Below are positions 17,612 through 27,731 of a DNA stretch of 32,322 nt, piece by piece. A program made the translations under genes and the position numbers. Source of the DNA: an uncultured Anderseniella sp. (GTDB lineage: Bacteria > Pseudomonadota > Alphaproteobacteria > Rhizobiales > Aestuariivirgaceae); the NCBI GenBank assembly GCA_938039915.1, contig CALHUA010000026.1, positions 1-32,322 on the forward strand. Reading direction: 5' to 3'. Position 1 is the stretch's first letter. Every line of letters starts with the position of its first letter. The notes beneath the pieces are model-generated. The model ran no database searches. It worked only from the letters and a program-made list of their open reading frames with translations, and was not told the DNA's origin.

Positions 17612-19012
17612 TCAGATCACCCCTTCCCTGACAAGTTCATCGGTGACCTCGACAACCGCACCGCGAATTGTGTCCACCAGGAAGTCGGCATCGTCTCTTG
17701 TCATGGTCAGCGGCGGCGACATCACGTCCAGGTGGCCCATGGGGCGCACCAGAAGTCCGCGTGTTTCGCATAGATTGGAAATCCGCTTGGAGATGTTCAT
17801 TTCATGGGGAATGTGTGCCTTGGTGTGCTTGTCGGCGACATATTCAACACACATCATCATGCGCTTGCCGCGCACATCACCGACGATGGGAAGCTCAGAC
17901 AATTCACGCAGGCGGCCTTCAAAATAATCGCCCACGTCTTTCACGTTGCCGCAGATGTCTTCGCGTTCCATGATTTCGATATTCTTCAGCGCCACTGCGC
18001 AACCTACCGGATGACCGGCACAGGTGAAGCCGTGCGCAAACCAGCCATCAGGATTTTCACTCGACATCACATCGTGTATTTCATCCGTATAGAGCGTCGC
18101 GCCCATCGGGAAGTATCCCGAGGTGATGCCCTTGGCGCACACGATCATATCCGGCTGGATGCCGAATTCATCCCATGATGCAAACATGTGCCCGATGCGT
18201 CCAAACGCCGTGACGACCTCGTCGGCGATGAACAGGATGTCGTGTTCACGGCACACGTCGATCATCCGCTTCAGATAGCCCGGCGGCGGCGGCACGACGC
18301 CGCCGGATGCCTGGATGGGTTCGGCAATGAAGCAGGAGATTGTGTCAGCGCCCAGTTCGGCAATCTTGTCCCTGAATTCCTGCACCAGGAAGTCGGTGAA
18401 TTCAGATTCCGTCATGCCATCGCCGCCGCGATAAAAATACGGTGCCGAGAGATGGTGGATAAAGCTGGTCAGGTACTGGAACTCGTCCTGGCGGTCACCG
18501 TCACGCAGGCCCACAGATGCCGTCAGCACGGTCGAACCATGGTAGGAATTCTTGCGGCTGATGATGTGCTTGCGGTTCTTGCGGCCCTTGCGTCCGTGAT
18601 AGTACTGCGCAATCCGGATGGCGCCTTCATTGGCGGCTGATCCCGTAAGGGAATACATGACCCGGTTCAGCGAACCGGGCGCCATGGATGCCAGCTTGCC
18701 CGACAGCAAGGCCGCCGGCGCATTGGAGACGTCAACAAACGTATTGGAGTAGGCCAGTTGACTGGCCTGCTGTGCCATCACCTGTGCCAGTTCATCACGG
18801 CCATAGCCGACATTGACACACCACATGCCGCCAATACCGTCAAAATACCGGTTGCCCTCGGTATCGGTGACGTGACAGCCCTCGCCCTTGGCCAGCACCA
18901 GGGAACCTTCCTTCTTGAAACTGTCAAAATGCGTCCAGGGATGCAGGAAATGGTCACGATCCAGCGCCCACAACTTTTCATGGTCGTACTGGTTGTGCAA
19001 AGGGTTCAGCAT
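17612..19012 (-). CDS. Class III (PLP-dependent) aminotransferase, omega-aminotransferase type
   Basis: From ATG 19012 [32 protein letters not shown]...[19 protein letters not shown]...[44 protein letters not shown] (PLP Lys motif). ORF open to 19108. Confidence 0.93.
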   Translation of the reverse strand: MLNPLHNQYDHEKLWALDRDHFLHPWTHFDSFKKEGSLVLAKGEGCHVTDTEGNRYFDGIGGMWCVNVGYGRDELAQVMAQQASQLAYSNTFVDVSNAPAALLSGKLASMAPGSLNRVMYSLTGSAANEGAIRIAQYYHGRKGRKNRKHIISRKNSYHGSTVLTASVGLRDGDRQDEFQYLTSFIHHLSAPYFYRGGDGMTESEFTDFLVQEFRDKIAELGADTISCFIAEPIQASGGVVPPPPGYLKRMIDVCREHDILFIADEVVTAFGRIGHMFASWDEFGIQPDMIVCAKGITSGYFPMGATLYTDEIHDVMSSENPDGWFAHGFTCAGHPVGCAVALKNIEIMEREDICGNVKDVGDYFEGRLRELSELPIVGDVRGKRMMMCVEYVADKHTKAHIPHEMNISKRISNLCETRGLLVRPMGHLDVMSPPLTMTRDDADFLVDTIRGAVVEVTDELVREGVI

Positions 19013-19023
19013 TACGGCACCTT

Positions 19024-19049
19024 CCATATTGAATGAACATTCAATATGG
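19024..19049. promoter_or_regulatory. Perfect palindrome, candidate operator of the aminotransferase gene
   Basis: CCATATTGAATG-AA-CATTCAATATGG: two 12-bp perfect arms with a 2-bp centre, ending next to the SD (GGAAGG) of the 19012 start codon. Confidence 0.7.
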
Positions 19050-19117
19050 CGGATTTTGTGCACACTGGCAATGTCCCTGGTCCACACAGGCCCGAAACAA
19101 TACAACAATGGCTCCTG

Positions 19118-19873
19118 TCAATTACTCGGGGCAGCCAGTTCCGCCGGCAGCGCCTCAACCTCCTCAGCCGCCGCATTCATGGCTACTTCATCGCGCGAGC
19201 GGACAACTATGTTGGTTGCGAACCGGCCATCACGTTCATACGGATAAGATCCGATCATCACGCCTGGATGCTCGAGCTGGATCTCCTTCAACCGCTTGGC
19301 CACATCGCCTTCACCCAGATCAAGCGGCACGGTGCGTGACAGCATGACCGCGCCGCCGGTGAGCTTGGGCGCCACTTCATCCAGCATGGCCTGCATAATC
19401 CTGGGCACACCTGCCATCACGAACACATTGCCGATGTGAAACCCGGGCGCCTTGGAGACGGAATTGAGGATCAACTCGGCCGTGTCGGGTATCCGGGCCA
19501 TGCGTAGCCTGGCTTCGTTCTCCTCGATACCGCGGGCCTGCCAGTGTGCCCGCAAAATCTTCAGGGCCTCGGGATGGTGGTCGATTGCAACACCAAACGC
19601 CGCTGCCACGCAGTTTGCGGTAATGTCGTCGTGAGTGGGTCCAATGCCACCTGTAGTGAACACATAGGTATACCGGGTGCGCAATGCATTCAGCGCGGCC
19701 ACAATGTCGTCCTCCTCGTCAGACACGACACGCGCTTCCTTCAGGTCTATGCCGATGACGGTAAGATAATCTGCAATGTATCCAAGGTTCGCATCCTTGG
19801 TGCGCCCCGATAGAATTTCGTCTCCAATCAGCAGGACCGCTGCTGTAGGGATTGAGCTTGTCATGGCTGGCAA
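19118..19873 (-). CDS. CinA-like competence/damage-inducible protein A, molybdopterin-binding (MoCF) domain
   Basis: 251 aa; AAVLLIGDEILSGRTKDANLGYIADYLTVIGIDLKEARVVSDEEDDIVAALNAL...FTTGGIGPTHDDITANCVAAAFG...MAGVPRIMQAML. Confidence 0.93.
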   Translation of the reverse strand: MPAMTSSIPTAAVLLIGDEILSGRTKDANLGYIADYLTVIGIDLKEARVVSDEEDDIVAALNALRTRYTYVFTTGGIGPTHDDITANCVAAAFGVAIDHHPEALKILRAHWQARGIEENEARLRMARIPDTAELILNSVSKAPGFHIGNVFVMAGVPRIMQAMLDEVAPKLTGGAVMLSRTVPLDLGEGDVAKRLKEIQLEHPGVMIGSYPYERDGRFATNIVVRSRDEVAMNAAAEEVEALPAELAAPSN

Positions 19874-19935
19874 ATTTCCGGTTTATGTGACACTTATTCA
19901 CTTACGTCAGAAGCCATCAAACAGGTCAAGCCATC

Positions 19936-20661
19936 ATGATAATATCAGACAAGCCATTGCTGCGCGGCAGCTTGATCAAGCGCTACAAGAGGTTTCTGAG
20001 CGATGTCAGGCTGGAGACAGGGGAAATCGTCACCGCGTCCTGTCCGAACACCGGCTCCATGATGGGTTTGCTGGATCCGGGAAATCCGGTCTGGCTGTCG
20101 GTCTCCGACAGCAAGACCCGCAAATACAAACACACCTGGGAAATGGTCGAGGCCGTCAATGCCGGCGGCGACAAGGCCCGTGTCGGCCTGAACACCGGCC
20201 TGCCCAACAAGCTTGTCGAGGAAGCCATTACTGCCGGGCGCATTCCCGAACTTGCTGGCTACGACACGCTCAAGCGCGAACAGAAATACGGCAAGAACAG
20301 TCGCATCGACATCCTGTTGTCGGACGACAACAAGCCGTCATGTTATGTGGAGGTCAAGAACGTCACACTGTCGCGGTCCGCAGGCATGGCCGAGTTTCCC
20401 GACGCGGTTACCTCCCGCGGGGCAAAACACCTTGTGGAACTGGCAGACATGGTTCGTGACGGACACCGCGCGGTTATGGTGTATTTGATCCAGCGCAGTG
20501 ACGCGAAAAGCTTCTCACTGGCCCGCGACATCGATCCGGTGTACTTTGAAACCTGGAGCAATGCGACTAAATCAGGCGTCGAGAGCATCGCGATGGCTTG
20601 CACCATGGGCGATGATGCGATTTCATGTGATAAGGCAATAAGAATTGAGGGCGTGTCCTGA
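19936..20661 (+). CDS. sfsA: DNA/RNA nuclease SfsA
   Basis: 241 aa; LIKRYKRFLSDVRLETGEIVTASCPNTGSMMGLLDPGNPVWLS...KYGKNSRIDILLSDDNKPSCYVEVKNVTLSRSAGMAEFPDAVTSRGAKHLVEL. Confidence 0.97.
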   Translation: MIISDKPLLRGSLIKRYKRFLSDVRLETGEIVTASCPNTGSMMGLLDPGNPVWLSVSDSKTRKYKHTWEMVEAVNAGGDKARVGLNTGLPNKLVEEAITAGRIPELAGYDTLKREQKYGKNSRIDILLSDDNKPSCYVEVKNVTLSRSAGMAEFPDAVTSRGAKHLVELADMVRDGHRAVMVYLIQRSDAKSFSLARDIDPVYFETWSNATKSGVESIAMACTMGDDAISCDKAIRIEGVS

Positions 20662-20680
20662 GACCACCACAAGGTAAATC

Positions 20681-21511
20681 ATGCAAACCACTTATGTAGA
20701 AGCAACCGCCGCCCCGCTGGTCAACAATGGTCAGGTCAAGCTGCACGGACCGGAAGATTTTGAAGGCATGCGCAAGGCAGGCAGGCTGGCGGCCGAAGCC
20801 CTCGACCTGCTGGTCCCGCTGGTGCAGCCGGGTGTCACCACCGAAGAACTCGACCGGGCGGCCCTGATGTTCGCAAGAGACCATGGCGCCACGCCGGCGC
20901 CGCTGTATTATCGTGGCTTTCCCAAATCCATCTGCACATCGATCAACCATGTGGTCTGCCACGGCATTCCCGGCCCGCGCGCGCTCAAGGAAGGCGAAGT
21001 CGTAAATATCGACATCACCCTGATCGTAGACGGCTGGCACGGTGACTCCAGTCGCATGTACCCTGTGGGCGCCATCAACCGCCGGGCTGAACGGCTGATA
21101 GAAATCACCTATGAATGCCTCATGCGCGGATTGGCGGAAGTGCGCCCGGGCGCTCATACCGGCGACATCGGCCATGCCATTCAGACATATGCCGAAGGCC
21201 AGCGCTGCTCGGTGGTGCGTGATTTCTGCGGTCATGGCCTGGGCAGGCTGTTCCATGACATGCCGAACATTCTGCACTATGGCCGCAAGGGCGAAGGGAT
21301 CGAACTGCGCGAAGGCATGTTCTTCACCGTCGAGCCGATGATCAACCTGGGCAGGCCGCAGGTCAAAGTGCTGTCTGACGGATGGACTGCGGTGACCCGT
21401 GACCGGTCCCTGTCGGCACAGTTTGAACACTCCATCGGCATTACCGCGGACGGATGCGAGATCTTCACTTTGTCGCCGGAAGGCTATCACTGCCCGCCGC
21501 ACAAGACCTGA
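20681..21511 (+). CDS. map: Type I methionyl aminopeptidase
   Basis: 276 aa; GMRKAGRLAAEALDLLVPLVQPGVTTEELDR...YYRGFPKSICTSINHVVCHGIP...EGEVVNIDITLIVDGWHGDSSRMYPVG...FCGHGLGRLFHDMPNI...GMFFTVEPMINLG. Confidence 0.97.
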   Translation: MQTTYVEATAAPLVNNGQVKLHGPEDFEGMRKAGRLAAEALDLLVPLVQPGVTTEELDRAALMFARDHGATPAPLYYRGFPKSICTSINHVVCHGIPGPRALKEGEVVNIDITLIVDGWHGDSSRMYPVGAINRRAERLIEITYECLMRGLAEVRPGAHTGDIGHAIQTYAEGQRCSVVRDFCGHGLGRLFHDMPNILHYGRKGEGIELREGMFFTVEPMINLGRPQVKVLSDGWTAVTRDRSLSAQFEHSIGITADGCEIFTLSPEGYHCPPHKT

Positions 21512-21541
21512 TCACGCGACAAGTACCCCGGGGATCTGAGA

Positions 21542-22267
21542 ATGGGTTTCAAGGACGAACAGGGGTTTGATCTTCCCGGCCGCGCCAAACCGGATGCGCC
21601 CGACCATCTTGGCCATCGCGAGCGTCTGCGTGTGCGCTTCAACCAGGGCGGCGCGGACGCCATGCCGGATTATGAACTGCTGGAACTGATGCTGTTTCGG
21701 GCCATCCCCCGGCAAGACACCAAGCCGATTGCCAAGGCGCTGATAGCCAGGTTCGGATCGTTCGGCGATGTCCTGGCCGCACCGCCCCCCCGGCTGAAAG
21801 AAGTCAAAGGCGTTGGCGACAAGGTCGTGTTTGAACTGAAGCTCATTCAGGCAGCCGCCGTGCGCATGGCCCGCAACACTGTGCTGTCGAAGCCTGCACT
21901 GACGTCCTGGACCGCATTGATCGAGTATTGCACCGCCGCCATGGCCTATGACGACCGTGAACAGTTTCGCCTGCTGTTCCTTGACCGCAAGAACGTGCTG
22001 ATTGCAGATGAGGTGCAGCAACGCGGCACGGTCGATCACACGCCCGTCTATCCGCGCGAGGTGATCAAGCGGGCGCTGGAACTGTCGGCATCGGCGATTA
22101 TCCTGGTGCACAATCACCCGTCCGGTGATCCGACACCGTCACAGGCCGACATCGACATGACCCGGCAGATTGTGGATGCGGCATCAAAGCTGACGATCAC
22201 TGTTCACGACCACATCATCATCGGCCGCGCCGGTCATGCCAGTTTCAGGGCAATGAAGCTGATTTAG
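21542..22267 (+). CDS. radC: RadC family JAB-domain protein
   Basis: 241 aa; [50 protein letters not shown]...VKGVGDKV...[28 protein letters not shown]...VHDHIIIG (JAMM HxHPSGD). Confidence 0.96.
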   Translation: MGFKDEQGFDLPGRAKPDAPDHLGHRERLRVRFNQGGADAMPDYELLELMLFRAIPRQDTKPIAKALIARFGSFGDVLAAPPPRLKEVKGVGDKVVFELKLIQAAAVRMARNTVLSKPALTSWTALIEYCTAAMAYDDREQFRLLFLDRKNVLIADEVQQRGTVDHTPVYPREVIKRALELSASAIILVHNHPSGDPTPSQADIDMTRQIVDAASKLTITVHDHIIIGRAGHASFRAMKLI

Positions 22268-22866
22268 CTCGCTTCACGCTTGGCCCAGGCCGCTTTGAAA
22301 GCAGGCCGCTCGCGCACCCGTGCCAGATAGTCCCGCAACGGGCCTTTCGGCGGCATCCACTTCATCACATTGATGCCCCAGCCCATGCAGTGACCGATGA
22401 TCAGGTCGGGCACAGTGAACTCATCGCCTGTTACAAACTGGTTATCGCCAAGCCGGGCTTCCAGATGGTCAAGCCCGCGCTTGTAGTCATACTCGCAGGC
22501 GGCTGCGGCCTTGTCGCTGCGCAGGTCTTCCGGCAGCACGAAACTGTTCTTCGCCGCCCACCACAGGGCCCCATCCAGTTCGTCCAGTGCCAGGTGGGTG
22601 AAACTGTCCTGCCGGGCACGTTCAACTGTTCCGGCCTTGTGGGTGAACCTGTCGTGCTTGTCGGCCAGATACTGGCAAATCGCTACACTGTCTATGATGA
22701 CATCATCACCGTCCATGAACGCCGGCACCTTGGCAGACGGATTTACCGCCAACGCTTCAGGTGAGCGTGGTGCTGCGCTGTCTTGCTCATAGGTTTCGCC
22801 CAGTTCTTCCAGCATCCACATCACCCGGAAGGCTCGGGACTTTGCAGATCCAATCAGCTTGTACAT
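22264..22866 (-). CDS. Glutathione S-transferase family protein
   Basis: 200 aa; [75 protein letters not shown]- and C-domains. Confidence 0.93.
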   Translation of the reverse strand: MYKLIGSAKSRAFRVMWMLEELGETYEQDSAAPRSPEALAVNPSAKVPAFMDGDDVIIDSVAICQYLADKHDRFTHKAGTVERARQDSFTHLALDELDGALWWAAKNSFVLPEDLRSDKAAAACEYDYKRGLDHLEARLGDNQFVTGDEFTVPDLIIGHCMGWGINVMKWMPPKGPLRDYLARVRERPAFKAAWAKREAS

Positions 22867-22903
22867 GGTATGAAATTCTCCGGCTTACTTATTGAACTGA
22901 CTC

Positions 22904-23488
22904 TCAAAAATCACGTTCACGATGGTTCAGGCTGTCAGGTGTGTCAAAATCCCGTAATACCGCGTCGCTGTCCACGTCGATCATGCGCACATTGTCCCCG
23001 CTCAATAAGCTGCGCGCGCCCTTGTCACCGCTGGTTCTCTCAAGTTCGGCAAAATTCCCTCTGCCCAAAATCACCGGATTGCCGCGCACGCCTTTGTGGT
23101 GCGGAACGACAATACAGTCCTCACCGGTAAACGCATCCAGCAACTGATTGATGGTTTCAGCGGACACATCCGGCATGTCCCCGAGCAGGATCATTGCGCC
23201 TGCGCAACTGTGTGGCAAAACCGTAATGCCGGTTTTCAGTGATCCCGCCTGCCCAGCCGCATACTCTGCATTGTGGGCGAAAACGACATCAAGCCCGCAG
23301 AGCGCTTCCTGAACCGCGTCAGCGTCATGGCCGGTTACAACAATGACCGGGTCGAGGTCTGTGGCCAGTGCAGCTTCAGCAACGCTGCGCACCATCGGTT
23401 GGCCGCCATACTCCGCCAGCAATTTGTTGGCCGCACCAAAGCGTGCCGATGTCCCGGCTGCCAGGACCACGCCGGCCAACCGGCTCAC
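22904..23488 (-). CDS. MocA/MobA-like NTP transferase (molybdenum cofactor nucleotidyltransferase)
   Basis: 194 aa; LAGVVLAAGTSARFGAANKLLAEYGGQPMVRSVAEAAL...ILLGDMPDVSAETINQLLDAF...GVRGNPVILGRGNFAEL...DVDSDAVLRDFDTPDSL. Confidence 0.92.
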   Translation of the reverse strand: MSRLAGVVLAAGTSARFGAANKLLAEYGGQPMVRSVAEAALATDLDPVIVVTGHDADAVQEALCGLDVVFAHNAEYAAGQAGSLKTGITVLPHSCAGAMILLGDMPDVSAETINQLLDAFTGEDCIVVPHHKGVRGNPVILGRGNFAELERTSGDKGARSLLSGDNVRMIDVDSDAVLRDFDTPDSLNHRERDF

Positions 23489-24492
23489 CGGCCTGCCTCG
23501 CGCGGTGACGGCCTGGTTTCAATTTCCATCAGCAGCCCGCCTGCCCCCATATCCATGATATCCTGAGGTCGCACATCAATTCCTGCCAACACCCGGCCCA
23601 GCACCCAGTCAAACCCGTTCAGTTTCGGCGATCGGGCACACGATGGCACTCCGATGACCGCTTCGCCGTCAAGCGTGCCAAGCAACAGCAGGTTACCCGG
23701 ATCAACAGGCATCCCCAGATGCACGATTTGCCCGCCGGCCGCTTTCAGGCCCGCCGGCACCACATCGCCGCGGTCGACGATGGCCGATGCCCCGAACACC
23801 AGCACCGGATCATGACCTGACGCCTTCAACTGACGGATCCCGTCAGACACGCCGTCAATTGTATGCGCAACTTCAACCACATCGCCCAGTGTGCTGCCAT
23901 GGAGCTCGAGCCGGTCACGAATGACCGTCGCCGATTTTTCCAGCAAGGTTTCCTTCATGCCGGCGGTGCGGGTCAAGACCAGACCGGCCTTGTGCGGCTT
24001 GAAGGGGACAACCGACAACAGTGTACCGGATTCGGTCAGTTCCACTGCCTCATCGACGATACTCGCCGGTGCAGAAAACGGAATGATCTTGACGGTGGCC
24101 ACCATCTGCCCCGCCTTGACGGCTTGAAATGGCGTCAGCGTCGCCAGCGTCACGGCCTCATGCAGCCGATTGAGTGCCCGCACCAGGCCTGCATCCACCA
24201 GCACAATGCCGTCATGGGCAGAGTGGATATTGGCCCGCCCGGTGGCGGCCTGCTGCCGGGTAACACCGTCGCCGCACACCGCATCCGCCAGGCGCGCAGC
24301 GGCTGCATCTTCATGGACATCGCTTGCCTCGACACGCGCAGCAAACACAGTTGCAACGCCGGCCTTTTTCAACTCCGCAACATCCGCTGCAGAAAGAACC
24401 CTGCCCTTCTTGAAGCTGATGCCGTCAGTGCGTACCGAATGGGCAAGAATGGCGCCTTGAGCCAGGGTTACCTCGATTTCGCCGAATGTCAT
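23485..24492 (-). CDS. Molybdopterin-binding (MoeA-like) protein
   Basis: 335 aa; MTFGEIEVTLAQGAILAHSVRTDGISFKKGRVLSAADVAELKKAGVATVFAARVE...VLVFGASAIVDRGDVVPAGLKAAGGQIVHLGMPVDPGNLLLLGTLDGEAVIGVPSCARSPKLNGFDWVL. Confidence 0.88.
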   Translation of the reverse strand: MTFGEIEVTLAQGAILAHSVRTDGISFKKGRVLSAADVAELKKAGVATVFAARVEASDVHEDAAAARLADAVCGDGVTRQQAATGRANIHSAHDGIVLVDAGLVRALNRLHEAVTLATLTPFQAVKAGQMVATVKIIPFSAPASIVDEAVELTESGTLLSVVPFKPHKAGLVLTRTAGMKETLLEKSATVIRDRLELHGSTLGDVVEVAHTIDGVSDGIRQLKASGHDPVLVFGASAIVDRGDVVPAGLKAAGGQIVHLGMPVDPGNLLLLGTLDGEAVIGVPSCARSPKLNGFDWVLGRVLAGIDVRPQDIMDMGAGGLLMEIETRPSPREAGR

Positions 24493-25166
24493 GTATCCAG
24501 GCCCAGTCGAAGTGCTTTTGTCATCTCCGCCATGATGGCAATGGCAATTTCCGGCGCACCGCGCGCGCCGATGTCCAGACCAACGGGACCGCAGATGCGC
24601 GACGGTTCGACACCTGCCTGTTTCAGCCTCTCGGTTCGCGCCGTCTGGGTGCGCCTGGACCCCAGCGCACCAATGTAAAAACAGTCACTTTGAAGTGCCG
24701 CAACCAGGGCCGGATCATCCACTTTCGGATCATGGGTAAGCGCCAGAAATCCGGTGCGTGCATCAAGGCCTATTTCGGGCAACACTTCGTCTGGCCAATC
24801 TGCGTGAAGTGCAACACCGGGAAATCTGTCTTCCGTCGCAAATGCCCCGCGTGGATCGATCACTGTGATATCATAGCCTGCCGCTTTCGCCATCGGCACG
24901 ATTGCCTGGGCAATATGGACCGCCCCAACAATCACGAGCCGCAGGGCGGGATTGTGAATATGGATGAAGAACTCGGCAGTGTCCGTTGAAACGACTCCTG
25001 ATTTGTCAAACCGGAACCCGTTTTCCAGGGCATCCGCCAACGCATGCTCATCCGCATAACGCTGGGCCACCACCTCCTGTGCACCGGAGGCAATATCGGT
25101 CACTACCGCCACGGCCAGCCGGTCGGCGCGCGCCTTCTGCAATGTTTCAAGAACTGAAATATCCAT
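24489..25166 (-). CDS. XdhC family protein, C-terminal Rossmann-domain half
   Basis: 225 aa; LVIVGAVHIAQAIVPMAKAAGYDITVIDPRGAFATEDRFPGV...LTHDPKVDDPALVAALQSDCFYIGALGSRRTQTAR...ICGPVGLDIGARGAPEIAIAIMAEM. Confidence 0.93.
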   Translation of the reverse strand: MDISVLETLQKARADRLAVAVVTDIASGAQEVVAQRYADEHALADALENGFRFDKSGVVSTDTAEFFIHIHNPALRLVIVGAVHIAQAIVPMAKAAGYDITVIDPRGAFATEDRFPGVALHADWPDEVLPEIGLDARTGFLALTHDPKVDDPALVAALQSDCFYIGALGSRRTQTARTERLKQAGVEPSRICGPVGLDIGARGAPEIAIAIMAEMTKALRLGLDT

Positions 25167-25173
25167 TGGTGTT

Positions 25174-25503
25174 TCAGGCTCCGGTTACGGGCTCGACATA
25201 GACCCTGATCTTGCCGCCGCACGCCAATCCGACTTCCCATGCGGTTTCATCCGCCACGCCGAAGGCCAGAACCTTGCCTTTACCGGTTTCAATGGCGTCC
25301 TGCGCCTCGGTCACAACGGCTCCTTCAACGCAGCCGCCGGATACGGAGCCTTCAAAATTGCCGTCGCCGTCGATGACCAGTTGCGAGCCGACCGGTTGCG
25401 GAGCGGACCCCCAGGTCTCGATGACCGTGGCCAGCGCCACTTTGCGGCCTTCGCGGACCCAGCTATTGGCCGTATTCAACAGGTTTGCATCATTGCTGCT
25501 CAT
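25174..25503 (-). CDS. XdhC/CoxI N-terminal-domain protein
   Basis: 109 aa; WVREGRKVALATVIETWGSAPQPVGSQLVIDGDGNFEGSVSGGCVEGAVVTEAQDAIETGKGKVLAFGVADETAWEVGLACGGKIRVYVEPV. Confidence 0.94.
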   Translation of the reverse strand: MSSNDANLLNTANSWVREGRKVALATVIETWGSAPQPVGSQLVIDGDGNFEGSVSGGCVEGAVVTEAQDAIETGKGKVLAFGVADETAWEVGLACGGKIRVYVEPVTGA

Positions 25504-26777
25504 GGTCTCACCTCATCCGTTTTCCGCGGATCAACCGCTGTGCCATCAAGCCATCGTTGCGGATCATGGGTTTCATTGCGCGAACCTGACAGGACTTCGG
25601 CCAGATCAGCAAGTGTATTCAATGAATGGCAGGGCCGGAACTCGTCCACATGGGGCATGATTGCCTTGATTCCGCTGGCGCGCGCTTCAAATCCACCATA
25701 GCGCAAAAGCGGATTGAGCCAGACAATTCGTTTGGCAGAGCGCGCCAGCCGCGCCATTTCCGCCTCCAGCAGGTCGACATCATCGCGGTCCAGTCCGTCC
25801 GTCATCATCAGCACGTGGGCGCCCTGGGCCAGAACCCGGCGCGCCCACTTCCGGTTGAACTCACGCAAGGTGTGGCCGATGCGGGTGCCGCCGGACCAGT
25901 CATCAACATGGCTGCCGACCAGCTCCATGGCTTCATCCACATCCCGGCGTTTCAGCTCACGGGTGATATTGGTCAGCCGCGTACCGAACACGAACACCTG
26001 GACCCGTGACCGGTCATTGGTCAGGGCATGCAGAAAATGCAGAAACACACGCGAATAGTTCGCCATGGATCCGGAAATATCCAGCAACACGACCAAAGGC
26101 GGCTCGCGCGTCTGGCGGGCCTTGTGGGCCAGAGACGTCATATTGCCCCCTGCCCGTAGTGACCGGCGTATGGTGGCACGCATATCCACCACGCCCTGGC
26201 GGGAAGGTTTGAACCGCCGCATCTTCACTTCCAGCCGGTTCATGCGCATGCGGGCAATGGCGGCACGGGCGATACGCTCTTCATCCGCACTCATCTGCTC
26301 AAAGTCCTTGTTGCGCATCACCTCGCGCGCTGACGAGGTAAACTCGCCTTCAAGTTCAACCTCGTCCGAAGGGCGTTCGCGTTGAGATTGCGCGTCGTCC
26401 TGATTGAAAAGGGCTTCTGCCAGCCGTTTGTTGCCGGCCTTCTTTTTCGCCGGTGCGGTTTCCACGCGGACCTGCTGAAACAACAACTGCATCAGTTGCT
26501 CAACCATTTGCGGCTTGCGCCAGAACACTTCGAACGCATGATCAAACAGCGTTGTGTGCTCATGCCGTTTCACGAACACCGAGTGCATGATCCAGTAGAA
26601 ATCGGTCTTGCTCGCCATGCCGCCACCGCGAACCGCCTCGAGTGCATCGAGCACGGCGCCGGGCCCGACCGGCAGGCCGGTGTCGCGCAACACCCGGGCG
26701 AAATGCATGATGTTGTCCGGCAGATGACCTGTTGGAGGCGGCTTGTTGGAATTGGCTGCTGTCGGCTGCATCGCCAT
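25500..26777 (-). CDS. coxE: CoxE-type VWA domain protein
   Basis: 425 aa; VVLLDISGSMANYSRVFLHFLHALT (MIDAS), VFGTRLTNITRELKRRDVDEAMELVGSHVDDWSGGTRIGHTLREFNRKWARRVLAQGAHVLMMTDGLDRD. Confidence 0.93.
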   Translation of the reverse strand: MAMQPTAANSNKPPPTGHLPDNIMHFARVLRDTGLPVGPGAVLDALEAVRGGGMASKTDFYWIMHSVFVKRHEHTTLFDHAFEVFWRKPQMVEQLMQLLFQQVRVETAPAKKKAGNKRLAEALFNQDDAQSQRERPSDEVELEGEFTSSAREVMRNKDFEQMSADEERIARAAIARMRMNRLEVKMRRFKPSRQGVVDMRATIRRSLRAGGNMTSLAHKARQTREPPLVVLLDISGSMANYSRVFLHFLHALTNDRSRVQVFVFGTRLTNITRELKRRDVDEAMELVGSHVDDWSGGTRIGHTLREFNRKWARRVLAQGAHVLMMTDGLDRDDVDLLEAEMARLARSAKRIVWLNPLLRYGGFEARASGIKAIMPHVDEFRPCHSLNTLADLAEVLSGSRNETHDPQRWLDGTAVDPRKTDEVRP

Positions 26778-26782
26778 CAGGA

Positions 26783-27706
26783 CTACTCGGCAGCGCGCAA
26801 GCGGATATCGGACTGTATCTGGTCAACCAGCCGCTTGGCTTCAGACCCCTCCATGCGGGCGATGTCATCCTGATATTTCAGCAGTACACCAAGCGTGTCG
26901 TTCACTGTCGCCGGGTCCAGGGCGATGGCATTCAGTTCGTTCAACGCCCCAACCCAGTCCAGGGTCTCAGCAACACCAGGTGACTTGAAAAGGTCCTGGC
27001 CACGCAATGCCTGGATGAAACCGACAACTTCCTGGGCCAGATCATCACCGACGCCGGGCTTGCGCGCCTTGATGATGGCAAGTTCACGCTCGGCCGAGGG
27101 ATATCCGACCCAGTGATACAGGCAGCGCCGCTTAAGCGCATCATGCACTTCGCGGGTGCGATTGGAGGTTACGATGACGATCGGCGGCTCAGCAGCCTTC
27201 ACCGTGCCAATTTCGGGAATGGTGATCTGATAGTCTGACAGCACTTCCAGCAAGAAGGCTTCGAACGCCTCGTCTGTCCGGTCAAGTTCATCGATCAACA
27301 GAACGGGCGGGCCGCTCTTGTGAGGCTCAAGTGCCTGCAGCAACGGCCGCTTGATCAGGAAGCGGTCGGAAAAAATATCCGACTGCAGCCGGTCACGGTC
27401 ATCGACACCTTCTGCTTCGGCCATGCGGATCTCGATCATCTGCGCCGAGTAATTCCACTCATAAACGGCTGCAGCCAGATCAAGGCCTTCATAGCACTGC
27501 AACCGGATCAGGTCGCGGCCGAGCACGGAGCTCAGCACCTTGGCAATTTCCGTCTTGCCGACACCTGCTTCGCCTTCCAGAAACAAAGGCCTGCCCATTT
27601 TCAATGCCAGATAAACCACCGTCGACAGCGGCCGGTCTGCCAGGTAACCGTCGTTGGACAAGAGTTCCTGTGTGGCATCAATGGAGGAAGGCAGTGGTTT
27701 GGGCAT
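26783..27706 (-). CDS. coxD: CoxD-type MoxR family AAA+ ATPase
   Basis: 307 aa; RPLFLEGEAGVGKTEIAKVL (Walker A), VLLIDELDRTDEAFEAFLLEVLSDYQITIPEIGTVKA (Walker B), VTSNRTREVHDALKRRCLYHWVGYPSAERELAIIKARKPGV. Confidence 0.95.
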   Translation of the reverse strand: MPKPLPSSIDATQELLSNDGYLADRPLSTVVYLALKMGRPLFLEGEAGVGKTEIAKVLSSVLGRDLIRLQCYEGLDLAAAVYEWNYSAQMIEIRMAEAEGVDDRDRLQSDIFSDRFLIKRPLLQALEPHKSGPPVLLIDELDRTDEAFEAFLLEVLSDYQITIPEIGTVKAAEPPIVIVTSNRTREVHDALKRRCLYHWVGYPSAERELAIIKARKPGVGDDLAQEVVGFIQALRGQDLFKSPGVAETLDWVGALNELNAIALDPATVNDTLGVLLKYQDDIARMEGSEAKRLVDQIQSDIRLRAAE

Positions 27707-27731
27707 ACGTTCGCTCAGCTTGTGTTGTTCT

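Noticed and set aside
20567-21502. 311-aa ORF on the minus strand
   Set aside because: Lies antisense to map and sfsA, whose products are clear. The translation has no recognisable domain and looks like a GC-codon-bias shadow ORF.
23863-24678. 271-aa ORF on the plus strand
   Set aside because: Antisense to the MoeA-like and XdhC genes; composition is typical of shadow ORFs.
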